From Pomacea canaliculata (lineage: Eukaryota; Mollusca; Gastropoda; Architaenioglossa; Ampullariidae), in contig NC_037592.1 in the NCBI RefSeq assembly GCF_003073045.1, forward strand, positions 2,515,371-2,579,370: a stretch of 64,000 nt of DNA, in the 5' to 3' direction. Below the pieces are notes generated by a model. It was given only the letters and a program-made list of their open reading frames with translations. It was not told where the DNA came from and ran no database searches. Below, one piece after another: positions 23,469-34,230 of the stretch. The position numbers were made by a program, and so were the translations under genes. Within the stretch, counting starts at the first letter, position 1, and each line of letters starts with the position of its first letter.

Positions 23469-24325
23469 CTATAGTGCAATTGTTTAGTTTGAAATCAGCA
23501 TTTATTTTCAGAATGCATGCTTGCAATCTGTATAAGTTTACATTACCAGAAAAGTTATTCTCAGATATAAAATGCACATTTACCTTACTGTAGTTCTTGT
23601 TCTTTTGCACTTTATTTATAATAGCATGACGATATCCAACTGATCAGATAAGTTACTTGGTAAGTTGATGTGAAACAGTGTGAACAATATAGAATTTATT
23701 CCTTGCTGAAGATGTCATGCTTTTTATGTTGTTGATCAAAATATTTGCTGTTGACAGAATATTGTTAATATTTTTTGCTTATTAGCAGGATACTCAAACA
23801 TGTATAATTGAATCAAATGTTATTGTCATTTGAATGCAAATGCCATTTGCTTGCTCAGAAGCTAATTCAGAGCAATATTGATGCCAGAGCTTCATTGTGG
23901 ATTTTAGATTACCTACCCAATATTTCTTCTTAGTAATCCATATCAGTGATGTTATTTAGATTGGGATTTTGATATGTTCCTTCTTAGCCTGTAATGATTT
24001 TTTATGTAAAGTTATGTTCTGTCAGCAGACACAAAAGTTTTCTGAAAAAGGATTAATAAATATGTATTTTAATGTGCAAAAGTTTATAAAACAATAAAGA
24101 CAATTATTTACAACACCTTGATATTGTCTCTATGTCCAACATACATAATTTTATGTGTCACTATGTACTGTTAGTATTTAATATTATACATAAAGATCTA
24201 TTGCAACATTTGTCTCTTCAATTATCATGTAGTGTGAAGTCTGTAGGAAATATAAACTTCATCATTTCCAAGAGATTTAACACCAAAAACTGGATCCCAG
24301 CAAGCAGATGTCAGGTCAAGGCAAT
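23469..24325. other. 3' region of the Harbinger-like transposase
   Basis: AT-rich sequence without ORFs of note, ending in two AATAAA signals (24055-24060, 24093-24098) on the plus strand. It separates the transposase from the convergent minus-strand gene ending at 24326. Confidence 0.45.
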
Positions 24326-24421
24326 TCATGGTTCCTGCACGGGCTCCATCTCTTGCGCTGGAGTCTGGAAAATGGTAGACCGTTGGTCTGAGAATTTCAT
24401 CATCTCAATGTTCTCATATAA
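24326..24421 (-). CDS. Convergent small gene, terminal exon
   Basis: Minus-strand acceptor GTAAATTCAG at 24422-24431. Thirty-one codons, from LYENIEMMKFSDQRSTIF to the stop at 24326-24328. It enters in phase 0, matching the donor of the preceding exon. Confidence 0.4.
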   Translation of the reverse strand, partial: LYENIEMMKFSDQRSTIFQTPAQEMEPVQEP

Positions 24422-26288
24422 CTGAATTTACAATTTCCAAAAGAAGAAAGACTACTTATTCTTCTGGGGACCAAATGTTTTGTAACTAAATATTTCCTTG
24501 AGGCTTTTGTTAGTGCGCATTACTATGGAGCAGAAACTCACTGATTTGAAGCCAACTCAGACTTGTGGCTGGCCGCGCCCACCGATTATTTCAATCTCAA
24601 TGTATCTGAAAAGAAAACGCCAGCACACATTCAAAAGGCCAAGAGACCAAGTCTTTTGATGATAAATGTTGTCATTGATAGCAATCAATAACTTTTTAAA
24701 GAGATGTTTTGGCAACAGTTTAGAGTTGATTATGAATAAAGATAAATGAATGTCCTGGTTTTAAATTTCATCTCAGGCATGCTGTTTTCCTTTTCTGCAT
24801 GTTTCAACTATTTACAACACTTGTTCCTCTATGACCTTAGAGCAGACCTGGGCAAACGCCGGCCCGCGGGCCGGATCCGGCCCGCCTCCTGTCTCTGACC
24901 GGCCCGCCCGCTGGCCGCCCACCAGTAAATATACTATATATACAGTATTGGATAAAACTGAGTTAACTATATTAGTCCGGCCCTCTAGAACCATCCCAGT
25001 TTCTCATCCGGCCCTCTAGAACCATTCCAGTTTCTCATCCGGCCCCTTGGGAAAATTAATTGCCCACCCCTGCCTTACAGCCTTAGTTACTGGCTTTATG
25101 ATGGTTTACCTTTCCAGCAGCTACGAATCTGTTGATGTCATCAATGGAAGGACTTCTTCCAAAGATAATCCTTCTGCGATTGTTTCGATAAACCCAGTTA
25201 GATGATGAATCACTCTTTTTTTTTTTCTCCGGTGGCGGGAGCCGCCTTTTGAGGTTTCAGTTGCTGAAAAAATAAACACGCAAAAAAACTTCTTACACTC
25301 CGTACCTGGTTGTGTTGGTATCGATCAGTGAAGAAAGAATAGGTGAACAGCAAATAATTTATGTTATCCATACACGCATTCTGAAAACTTTCGTCACTCA
25401 CTCTCTTTCGTCATCACGCTCTTTCATCTGTTTGCTTAAAATCATTTTCTCGCTCTACCTATAAACTTCAATTTTTTTTAAATTATAAAATGGGAAAGAA
25501 AAACAATTCCCCCCAGAATCCCATATATAATGCCTTATCCAACTTGGTTAAGTGGCGCGAACATCAAACAACTGCCACACGCAAACAATTGTTCATTACT
25601 AATAAAATGAAATATTAAGAAGGCTGCAAGAAATCTGCTCAACAGCATGTGAAGAAAGCCTAATGTCTGCACTGAGAGGACATTTTGTTCAAACAACAGC
25701 AACCTTCTCCAAGAAGAAAAGTCATTTCAAAATTATAAAACATTAGATCTAAAACATTTAAGAATTTTTATTGCAGCCAAAGGACCACATATGCATTAAA
25801 CCGACTAATTTCTTTTTTTTTTAATTTATTTACTTTAATGCATATTCAATGAGTAATTATACTAAATAGATTGCATTCCAAAATCATCCGTTTCATTCTC
25901 TGGGCAAAAAAATGTTTCTTGAACACAAGTAGAACGATGTTTCATCAGTTGACTCTGATCTTAATAATCAAGAAAAGAATTCCATTCCATCTGCTTCGTT
26001 TTGATCCTGATCTAGATTTTGCGAAGCTGAAACCGATGGCGTATGGATGCTAACAGCTGATGAAATATTGCCAGATAAATCGTAATTGCAATTTATTTGA
26101 GGAAATTCTGACAGCTCCGAATTCTCTGCATCATCACTTACGACTAAAGAATCATCAAATTGCAAGGGTTCAAAACTGCTGAGCCCTACTTCTTTCTGGA
26201 AAACTTTTGCATTTATTGCTTTCGTGTATTTCTTAACTTGTGCTCTAATCCTTCTGTGAGCGTGGTGTTCTGCATTGAATTTGGACAT
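24326..26288 (-). CDS. Small spliced gene convergent to the Harbinger-like transposase
   Basis: Three exons on the minus strand, 26288-26142, 25263-25110 and 24421-24326, have GT-AG borders and phase 0 throughout and would give about 131 residues. Exon 1 begins MSKFNAEHHAHRRIRAQVKK. Exon 2 is basic and contains SNWVYRNNRRRIIFGRS and PSIDDINRFVAAGK. Exon 3 ends EMEPVQEP and TGA. Exon 2 is in frame only if its 11-base A run is one base shorter. Two-gene organisation is typical of Harbinger elements, whose second gene encodes a DNA-binding partner of the transposase. The basic composition would suit that role, but I recognise no domain. If the exon 1 donor is not used, the frame stays open to 25968. 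A hAT MITE sits in the last intron. Confidence 0.42.
24835..25080. mobile_element. hAT MITE with 8-bp target duplication
   Basis: The element body is 24843-25072 (230 bp). The left end is CAGACCTGGGCAAAC and the right end in reverse complement is CAGGGGTGGGCAATT. The flanking octamers are CCTTAGAG (24835-24842) and CCTTACAG (25073-25080), one mismatch apart, as expected of an aged hAT insertion. Inside lie GGCCCGCGGGCC palindromic sequence and two tandem 31-bp units starting CCGGCCCTCTAGAACCAT. No coding capacity. It lies in the last intron of the small minus-strand gene. Confidence 0.85.
25110..25263 (-). CDS. Convergent small gene, middle exon with homopolymer frame break
   Basis: The minus-strand acceptor is TTTATTTTTTCAG and the donor is GGAAAG followed by GTAAAC. 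It reads QLKPQKAAPATGEKKK, then a run of 11 A shifts the frame. One frame over it continues SDSSSNWVYRNNRRRIIFG and on to the donor. The 154-base length would be divisible by three with one A fewer. The excess base may be a sequencing error or a true lesion. Confidence 0.42.
26142..26288 (-). CDS. Convergent small gene, first exon
   Basis: ATG at 26288-26286 on the minus strand, 49 codons to a perfect GTAAGT donor (intron begins at 26141), phase 0. His/Arg/Lys-rich start, then acidic end (QFDDSLV). A TATA-rich stretch lies 40-60 bases upstream. The reading frame continues without the splice for another 57 codons, so an unspliced 106-residue form ending at 25968 is an alternative. Confidence 0.45.
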
Positions 26289-26590
26289 GGTTGGAATTAA
26301 TAAATAAATAGTATAGTTAGTTTAGAGTATATATATAAGTTATATAAACTTACTGTATTGTCGAAGAGCACTTTAAAACTCAGCGTAGCGCAGGGCAAAT
26401 GGGCGAACGTAAGCAAGAATTTGTAATGGCGGCCTGCTCGCCGTGTATGTACGCCATTGGCTAAAAGTAGTTGCTATTAGCGGCCAGGGTCGCCGTGTAC
26501 GTACGCCATTGGCTGAAAGTAGTTGAGGTTATTTGGAGTTCAGGCAGGAAACATCTGTCACAGTTAACGCGCATGCGTGAGCAGCGTAGA
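26289..26590 (-). promoter_or_regulatory. Promoter of the minus-strand gene: TATA, duplicated CCAAT, YY1, NRF1
   Basis: Reading towards 26288, there is an NRF1 core (GCGCATGCG, 26569-26577), then two tandem 43-bp units (26481-26524 and 26430-26472). Each unit holds an inverted CCAAT box (CCATTGGCT) in the shared core GTACGCCATTGGCT. A YY1-like AATGGCGGCC lies near 26425-26434 and TATA-rich sequence at 26322-26348. The order and spacing fit a compact promoter with transcription starting near 26300. Confidence 0.5.
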
Positions 26591-26834
26591 TCCAGTTAGA
26601 ACCAGACCTTCAAGGTTAAAATTTAGAGCCTTGAATACTCGCCTCTCAATGCCGTTAGCGATAGAATCAAATATCAAACAATTGAAGAAAATATGTCTTA
26701 AATTAAGAACAAAATCATACTCACACAATTTTTTTTAATGTTCCTCACGCTATTGCCTCTAACTCGATCGTAGGTAAAGCTTCCACTTCCACTTTTCAGT
26801 CGTTGGTCCAGCCGGTTGATTTATTTTTCGTTAC

Positions 26835-26842
26835 GTCGCAAT
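26835..26842. repeat. Left target-site duplication of the 5.3-kb hAT element
   Basis: GTCGCAAT, identical to the octamer at 32169-32176 on the other side of the element. Confidence 0.9.
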
Positions 26843-27239
26843 CAGGCCCGTTCTTAGCGCCCGCGGGGCCCGAGGCAAAGGGCATGTGCGGGGCCCTCAC
26901 GCCACGATCACACGGTTTTAGTTGGGATCTAAAGTCACTTTTTTCCTCAGGGATATCTCGTCTTTTATCATTGACAGCACGCTGCATACACATTACAACA
27001 TAAGCCTACGATTAATTTATTTGTAACGTTCGTCAATAGGTTACAACGAAGGAACCCTACAGTCTGCAGTCGTAGTTGAGGTTGAGTTGATGGTTTGCAT
27101 CCGCCATTAAGTAACACACAACACACACACCGACACACGTACATGCGAAAGACATTCAGATTTAGTAACCAAATAACATAGCAACACGTAAACATACGGC
27201 ATAATATAACATGTAAGTTTTCAACACTAAAAATATTTA

Positions 27240-29886
27240 CAAGTGAACTTTCCTGGCCTTCATTGAAGCAAAATCATCAATCAGTTCACTGAAATCTAAT
27301 TCCCGAAATACCTGTTCTCGATGGAGAGTATGGCCAGGCCATGTTCCTCAGCCGATCTTGGCACATCGTTGACCGCAGGTAAGTTTTAATTATTTCAGCT
27401 TCGAGAAACTTCGTTCTCCGGAAGCTACTGTCACAGGTATTGTGAGGGCAATTCTTAAGGCAATCCAATAAATTCGGAAAATCGAATGATCGTCCTTTAA
27501 TGGAGAGGAAAGTCAACATCTTACGAAGGTCTCCATGCACAGAATCTGGAAAAACATACTTCAATACGTCCATTTCTCGGCAAGCATGTATCCATCGACA
27601 TCTCGGCTTTCTCCATGTGTTAACACATCTTCCAAATTCTTCCCACATGACTTCAGCACCGACTTTGGGCAACTCCTTGAAGTTGTAGATAAATCCAAAA
27701 TTTGATTATGATTCCTTAATTGTTCAAATCTTCTTTGAAGAGACGCAATTTGCTGTATCCACTATTATGTTGAAGCAGTTGATGCGGAAATCCTCCTGGC
27801 GTTTCTTCCTCCTACATCTTCTCCTTCGTATTGTTCGTAATCAAACATTCTCCTTCTCTTTCTAATTCGTGTAGCTTTAAAAACTGGTTCTGTATCCAAA
27901 TCCTCTGCAATTTCTCTTGGCATTAATCAGAGAGCTTGAAAATCCATTTTGACGATAATCTGTCAGCCATGTTGCAAATGCCCTCCAAGCCATTAGTGGC
28001 ATCTGAAAAATCCGCAGTCAGACCTTGAAGTTCTTTACTGACCGTGTTTATTCGAAACAACAAGTCATACCAGAAGCACAAGGAAACAAGGAATTGAAAT
28101 TCTTCAGTTCGTTAGCCAGTGATTCAGTTTCACTTCGAGTTTTGGGATCGTTCGTTTCCTCCGACAGTTGACCAATGCGTCATAAAAGTTTCCAGCCTGA
28201 TACCTCACAGCTTTCACGCTGTCTACACGACACTCCCATCGTGTTTCACATAAAGGTTTGGAGTCAGGTCTGTCACAAACTGACGCAAGATTTTCCACCT
28301 TTTCCAGATCCAGAGAAGAGAAGGTAACAATCGTTGCAGGATGCCGAAAAATGTCATACCTTCTGGGCAACATTTGGCCATATCACCAAGCAGGAGGTTG
28401 TAACTGTGACATGCACAGGGGAAAATAAGGCGCGTGGATTTATTTCCCTAAGACGCGCTTGGACTCCAGACTTTTCTCCTTTCATGTTGGCGCCGTTGTC
28501 GTAACCTTGGCCACGTATATCAGCAAAATCTAGCCCAGTTTTTTCTAGCTCTTCTAGAAGGACATTAGTCAGATCTCTCCCGTACTTCAGAAACAACAAT
28601 GAATAAATGAAAATGTTCATAGACTCCTGGAGGAACGTCATCGACGAACCGTCTGAAACGTACCGTATTGTTAACGACATTTGCTCCTCGTGGCTGATGT
28701 CAGGTGTGCAGTCTAGTATCACACTAAAGTACTTGCAGATTTTATTCTCTTGATGATAGTCGATTGCACCTTGTTTCCCATGAGAGAAATCAGTTCATTC
28801 TGAATTCGATTTCCCAAGTAGTGATCATGAATTTCACCGGTCATTACCCTCTCAAGTGCTCTTGCATGATCGGATCAAATCGAGCAATCAGTTGAACTAG
28901 CCCAAGAAAGTTACCATTGTGTGGCTCATACAGTTTGTCGACTGATCCACGGAGTGCCATGTTGTGTTCTGCTAGGAACTGCACAATAGCAAGCAGACGT
29001 TCAAAAACGCTTCGCCATCGAGACCTCTCTTCGTTAAATTATTTGCTGGTTAATTTTGTCCACTGTGCATTTCTTATCCAGTCGTAATTCAAGTTCCAGC
29101 CACTCTTTAATTGCTGTCATGTGAGATTCTGATCTTTCATGCTCAGAAAGACGAACGCTTGCATTTTTCCAATCACGGAATCCATCAGACGCTAAAGCGC
29201 AATTCGCGTTTGCAAACAGTTTGCAGCAGAAACAAAAGACGCAGTCCTTCGATTTGGAGTACACCAGCCATTGACGCTTCCCAATTTGTCCATTGGTAAG
29301 CATCTCTTCAGGTAGTTAATTGAAAATCTGCGTTTTTGTTTCACAGTCTCTCGGAAATTCCATATCTTCAATTTGTTTTAGCACCTTCATTACCAAGAAG
29401 TCTCGATCAGAAGTGCTTAGGCAGTCGGGCCAAAATGCAGGATCCTCGAAATTCACAAGAAAGTATTGGTGTGTTGTCCACCATCATGGACATCACTGTC
29501 ACTTATAGTCATATTTACGTCCTTTAGAATTAGATCATCTTGGTCAGACGAATTGTCATTACATTCACTACAGTTTTGAATGGTCTCACTAGAAGGCCTA
29601 TGGTCAGATTTTCCACCATCGAGACGATCAACCAATTCATCGGACGCGGTGACTAGTGCAGGTGGAGGTGGAGCATGTGTCTGTAACACATTCTCTTGAT
29701 TAATTTTCATAGTTTTGTGTTTTGCAACTGTTCAACAACTTGCTGCGGTTCAGAAGCCGACGCTTGGACAAGGTACCTGTCGATCGCTCCACGTTGTTTT
29801 TTCGCTGATTCCTGTCTCTTAGATTGCAAAGCACGTTTTTGGCTACCGCTAGGATAATGGCGACCAATGTCCCTGTGTCTATTCAT
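27240..29886 (-). pseudogene. Broken hAT transposase, ZMYM1/DUF4371 type
   Basis: Pieces occur in the correct order on the minus strand. The N-terminus (29886-29707) contains QRGAIDRYLV. A Ser/Asp-rich linker follows (29710-29453), then a DPAFWPD segment (about 29440) and a TTF-type zinc finger with KRQWLVYSKSKDCVFCFCC (29034-29303). The DUF4371 region has VFERLLAIVQFLAEHNMALRG (about 29010-28940), DCTPDISHEEQ (28715) and DNGANMKGEKSG (28500). A CETRWECRVDSV segment (28240) and the C-terminal dimerisation region (LRSTMCQDRL, ending about 27240 with RELDFSELIDDF in a shifted frame) complete it. At least five frame changes and in-frame stops separate these parts, so no functional product is expected. 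Active hAT transposases are about 700-900 residues, consistent with the span. Confidence 0.85.
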
Positions 29887-30555
29887 TTTCTTTCTTGGAG
29901 CGTTGTTTTGTTTTGCTCAAAAGTGACTCTGAAAGCAATCAAACGACTGATGTAATACTAAAAAGAGAAAAAACGCGAATGTTCGGCAATACTAATGCAC
30001 TCGTAAATCACCGTTCAAACAACAGGAAGGGAAAAAAAAAATGTCCGCTCTGATAATATAGGTCTATTCAATACCTGTTGTATCTATTGCCTTAAAATTA
30101 CAGCAGTATTGCTTTGCGGGCTTTACGACTCACGAAAAGTTCGATAATACAGTCGAAATGGATTGTTCCTGCGAGCCGAGACCTTCATCAGTCATTATCT
30201 GTTAAAATACCTGCTCAGTTTTAGAAGACAAAGCAACTGTTTTAAAGACTAGTTAGCTAGTAACTGTTAATACTTTTAATACTTAAGGAGATCAGAAGGT
30301 TTTGTGACAATGACATAAAAATAGAAATGTTTAGCATATTTTAGCTAAATCGTAATAGTTCATAGAACAAAGTTATACAGTACTAATATGGCTACATAGA
30401 GTGGGCTGTCGTACCAGAAATAACACAGATTGAATTCCGCACTGAAGTGTTTTATTCAGTTTTGCTCAGCGTCTGGCCTAACTGCTCTCTCTCAAATTCA
30501 CTGTCAGTCCTACTATTTATTCTCCCTACCCTCGAACATTCTAGCCCTTCCTCGC

Positions 30556-30765
30556 AGACATTTTACTTTGAACATCGCTACATTGTTGAACATCACTTCC
30601 TCCCTCGCGCAAAGACAAGACATTTTTACTTTGAACATTGCTACATTGTTGAACATCATTTCCTCCCTCGCACAAGACATTTTACTGTGAACATCGCTAC
30701 ATTATTGAACATCACTTCCTCCCTCGCACAAGGAATTCTACCTTTTACATTGCTGCCGTGCTGAA
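30556..30765. repeat. Tandem repeat inside the hAT leader (about 65-bp units)
   Basis: Three close copies and a fourth degenerate one share GACATTTTACT, GAACATCGCTACATTGTTG and AACATCACTTCCTCCCTCGC. The plus-strand ORFs across it are by-products of a unit length near a multiple of three. Confidence 0.88.
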
Positions 30766-32168
30766 CATTCTAGAATATAGATGCAAATCTACAACCCAAA
30801 GACATTATACTTCATACACTACTAGAGTGCTACAAACTTAATGAGCTTTTCTCAGAAACTTCATTATTGTCAGTCAATTTGAGACGCTAGTCACTCTCAT
30901 TGACACTGATGTTCCTGCCTTGTCAAATGCTATTTGCCAATAAACAGAAAATCATAGAAGCATAAATAAAAAACTAGTGTACTTACCATAATAACAAAGT
31001 GCCGCGTATCTCGGCTTTTCGAGTGTAGAAGACAGCGTGCGACAGACAGGAGAGTGCGGTGTGAAATGAAGTGACTATCGCTATCTAAGGTCCAACTGTC
31101 CAAGCTTTCTTTGGTCCAATGACTCCGATCGAAAGGGATGGGAAAATTAAGTGTCAGGTCAAACACACGGCGACTTTACCGCTGACTCGTCTATGTCATA
31201 AAAATATCAGTCTACACCTCCAATTGCTCCAAACCCCGAGCATTTAATTCCCAGTCCATTCCGTGGAGTCTTCCAGAAACTATCACACCCCCACCCCCTT
31301 TCCCTTTTGTCGTGTTGTCAGCAACAATGCATTACGGCCCACGATGGCCGGCATGGGTGGAAGTTGCTGTCATCTTAGTCACTGGCCTCTAAACTAAAAC
31401 ATAATTTGCCTCTACCTTGATTGTGGTGTTCAAAACATGGAGAAATTTAATGAAAACGTGGACAAACTAACACTTATGTCATAACTCATAACACATCTGT
31501 AAACTTTTCGTTTCTTCCCTTCTTCATCGTGAAACAAATATACGTTACACGAAGCTCCTTTAAAAACACATTCAAATATATGTGATAATTCGAAAAGCAA
31601 ATGTCGCAGCCACCGCAAAACTCAATATACAGCACCATATATGACAGCTTCCTTGAAGACAACTAGCGCACAATAAGAAAGATTCCGAGGTGGCTTTTGG
31701 GGAGGGATGGTCGGTAGATAGTATCTCCTTTTTACCGGGAGCTTTGTCGGCAAAGAGCAAACGAACCACCGTGATCAATTTATAAGCCTAATATTTGCGG
31801 GACAGCAGTTTTTAAAATGTTTTGCAATAATGTGTTCTATTTTGCTGGCTGCGATAGTATTACAGGATAATATAGTCTCATTGTATCAAGGATCTACTGT
31901 GTAGACTAATGTAGTTGTTTGCTTGGTGATGGAGATACGGTTAAAGAAAGTCTCAGTGTTGCTTAGTAACTACGAAAAAAAGCAGCCTTGATGTCTCTCG
32001 CTTACAGGCTGCAGCGCCAGGGGCGTGCCTCCACCATGTCGGTTCACAGAGTGGTCACACATCAGTAACATACCTGCCTAGTTAAAATATCAATCAAAAG
32101 CGCGGGGCCCCTTGAAGCGCGGGGCCCTAGGCAGATGCCTCGTCCGCCTGCCCCTAAGCACGGCCCTG

Positions 32169-32176
32169 GTCGCAAT
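32169..32176. repeat. Right target-site duplication of the 5.3-kb hAT element
   Basis: GTCGCAAT, identical to 26835-26842. Confidence 0.9.
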
Positions 32177-32559
32177 GAAGTGAAAAACATGGTGCACCAA
32201 AAGTCCATGCAAGCCTCTGTACACAAGTTGTGAACAGTAACATGCAAGAATGCTCTCCAGAGCTCACAGAACTCTCTAATCTAACCTACTTGTAGTTAAA
32301 CATTGTGTTGTGTTGGGCTCTCATTTATTTTACCTTTACCTCTCATTAGTTTTAGGCCTTGTGTTATTTTGACTGTAGCAATTAACTTTATGCAGCCCTT
32401 AATAGTGTTTAACAGTAGTTGAATTAGCATCAGAGCAAGTTTCATAGCTTTTTCAAAGCATCCAAAGATTGAAGCAATGATTTTTCTGAGCGCAGTCGGC
32501 CAAGGTCACTGACGTCACGCTTCCGAAGGCTTCCGAAGTTGTTCCCTTCACTGGGACGT

Positions 32560-32642
32560 TTAGGGAAAAAAAAATCAGCGGCCCGCCAAGGACTTCATTT
32601 CCCCATATCCGGCCCGCCGACCGGAGAAGTTGCCCGCCCCTG
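32560..32642. mobile_element. Orphan hAT-like right end
   Basis: The sequence ends GAAGTTGCCCGCCCCTG. Its reverse complement, CAGGGGCGGGCAACTTC, is a classic hAT terminus, preceded inward by GGCCCGCC and GGCGGGCCGG blocks. No partner terminus or matching octamer for the following ATATACAG was found, so the rest was lost or overwritten by later insertions. Confidence 0.5.
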
Positions 32643-33023
32643 ATATACAGCCTAGTCGTCATCTCTTTATTGCATGTCTCGTGTTGACTCATTGCTAGCT
32701 GTGTTAAACAAGTTGTGACAAAAAAAAAAACAACAAAACACCTGACCTTCAGAAAACACTTCTAAGTTCTAATTAAGCAAATTATTGAACCCATGTCTTC
32801 ACGTTAAACCCGACAATAACAACAAGCAGTTTATGAAGTTATCGTCACCATATTATTTCACTTTAAGAAAAAAGCCGCTACTGTCACAAACGGTGGGAAA
32901 GGTTACGAACAATTAAAACACTAAATTCGTGGTTATTTCGTGAAATTGATCAAGCCTATCTAACTGTATATAAATCAGTGCTTCCGGCATCACATCAATA
33001 GGGATGTTGATACACGTACTCCA

Positions 33024-33084
33024 TTACCCCGGCCCCGCGCGGATGGTCTGCCCCAGGCCCCGAGCATTCCTAACGCCGCCTCTG
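33024..33084. mobile_element. Orphan hAT end related to the 5.3-kb element
   Basis: The reverse complement starts CAGAGGCGGCGTTAGG and contains GCGCGGGGCCGGGG, matching the style of the 26843-32168 termini (CAG..CCGT.CTTAG followed by GCGGGGCCC). No matching left end or target duplication is seen. Confidence 0.4.
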
Positions 33085-33779
33085 GCTGTGATGATTTGTT
33101 TTTCTTTTTATCTCCAGCTTTTTCCGGCCTATTCCTACAACCCTACCCCATTCACTCCCCTAGTTAATAGAAATGAAGGCTCTCTGTAAGGTTTCGACCG
33201 TTGCAGGAAAGCCTACAACCACGACATGAAAAAGTGAAAATAATCTCTACATTCACCTTTTTTTCCAATCCTTCTTCTTTTTCACTTTTTGTCTCTCTTT
33301 CTTTCTTTCTTTTAAAAACTAATCTCATATTACTCATCAGTTTGTCCTTCCCTACTCTTGCTGACTGTCTAACTCAGACGCACTTGAGTGCTGTTTACAA
33401 TGTGTGCATCGGTTTATATCCCCTCTCGTTTGTTTGTGTGCGCGAGCGAGTCAGATATATTTATGTATAGTTTTGTAAGTGCGCCACGAAGTGTTTGTGC
33501 CAAGTTCAGGTGCAAGGCACCAGCAGTATTGTGATTCACTAGCTGATGCATCGCCGAGCAACCGGAGACACTCATAGAGCGGTGAGGCTCCGGCACCGGA
33601 ATTGGTTTCCCGACACCCACCCGGCAAAATATATGGGAACCGCTCCACCTGTCGCGCTCTCTGTCGGACATAAACGGTTGTCCTACCCGATGTAGAGAGC
33701 CGCGTGCGTTTGCTACGTAGAAGGATAGTGATAGATGTTAACGAATCCTACAATGGAAAGGGAGGGAAAGACAGGAAGG

Positions 33780-34230
33780 TAGCAGTCTATAGCCTGATAC
33801 AGCGGCATGTCGCGCGGCGCTTGCCTCCCGAGGTCGTGAGAACAACAGCGTGCGGAGGATGGCTTCGTGATCGCTAAGGATATCAACATCCTCATCGATG
33901 ACGAGGGAAAGGCAGCTTGAGTCAACATGAGCGAAAAACCTAACCAAAAACATGACCCCGTCTGTGTGTAGAAACATGAGCGAGTTGGGCAAGATCACCA
34001 TCGTGCAGAGCATCAGCAAGTCTGCTCATATCATGGTTCACTGGATCATCAAAATGGAAGTTAAGGTCACCAAATATCTACCCAGATCTCCCAGTGGAAG
34101 GTGTAGCCAGCAGGCCGATGTTCAGCGAGATACGCATCGCACCATATTATTACCAGGTGTCCGTCATCATCAGAATATCTACTTTAGTATCTAAGATCAG
34201 CTCATTAACATCACTACCATATTCTAACGA
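33780..34230 (-). pseudogene. Decayed LINE endonuclease fragment (CR1/L2-like)
   Basis: In shifting minus-strand frames one reads NELILDTKVDILMMTDTW (34230-34150), AYLAEHRPAGYTF (about 34135-34095), GDLNFHFDDPVNHDMSRLAD (about 34069-34010) and SDHEAILRTLLFSRPRE (about 33885-33830). These are the D(I/K)(V)DIL..TETW, GDFN and SDH motifs of apurinic-type endonucleases of non-LTR retrotransposons, in the right order and spacing. Stops and shifts between them show a dead copy. Reverse transcriptase was not recognised nearby. Confidence 0.7.

Larger units (their letters stand above)
26843..32168 (-). mobile_element. Full-length but degraded hAT element (ZMYM1-like transposase)
   Basis: The 5,326-bp element is bounded by terminal inverted repeats CAGGCCCGTTCTTAG (left) and CAGGGCCGTGCTTAG (right, reverse complement), matching at 13 of 15 bases. 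Both are followed by GCGGGGCCC-type subterminal sequence, and a perfect 8-bp duplication flanks it. The transposase lies on the minus strand at 29886-27240, leaving a 2.3-kb leader (29887-32168) with a tandem repeat. The perfect duplication against a broken transposase implies one insertion of moderate age, immobilised since. It landed in non-coding DNA. Confidence 0.9.

Noticed and set aside
30430..30764. Plus-strand ORFs of 86 and 105 codons
   Set aside because: They read through a tandem repeat with a period near a multiple of three inside the hAT element; periodic stop-free frames are expected.
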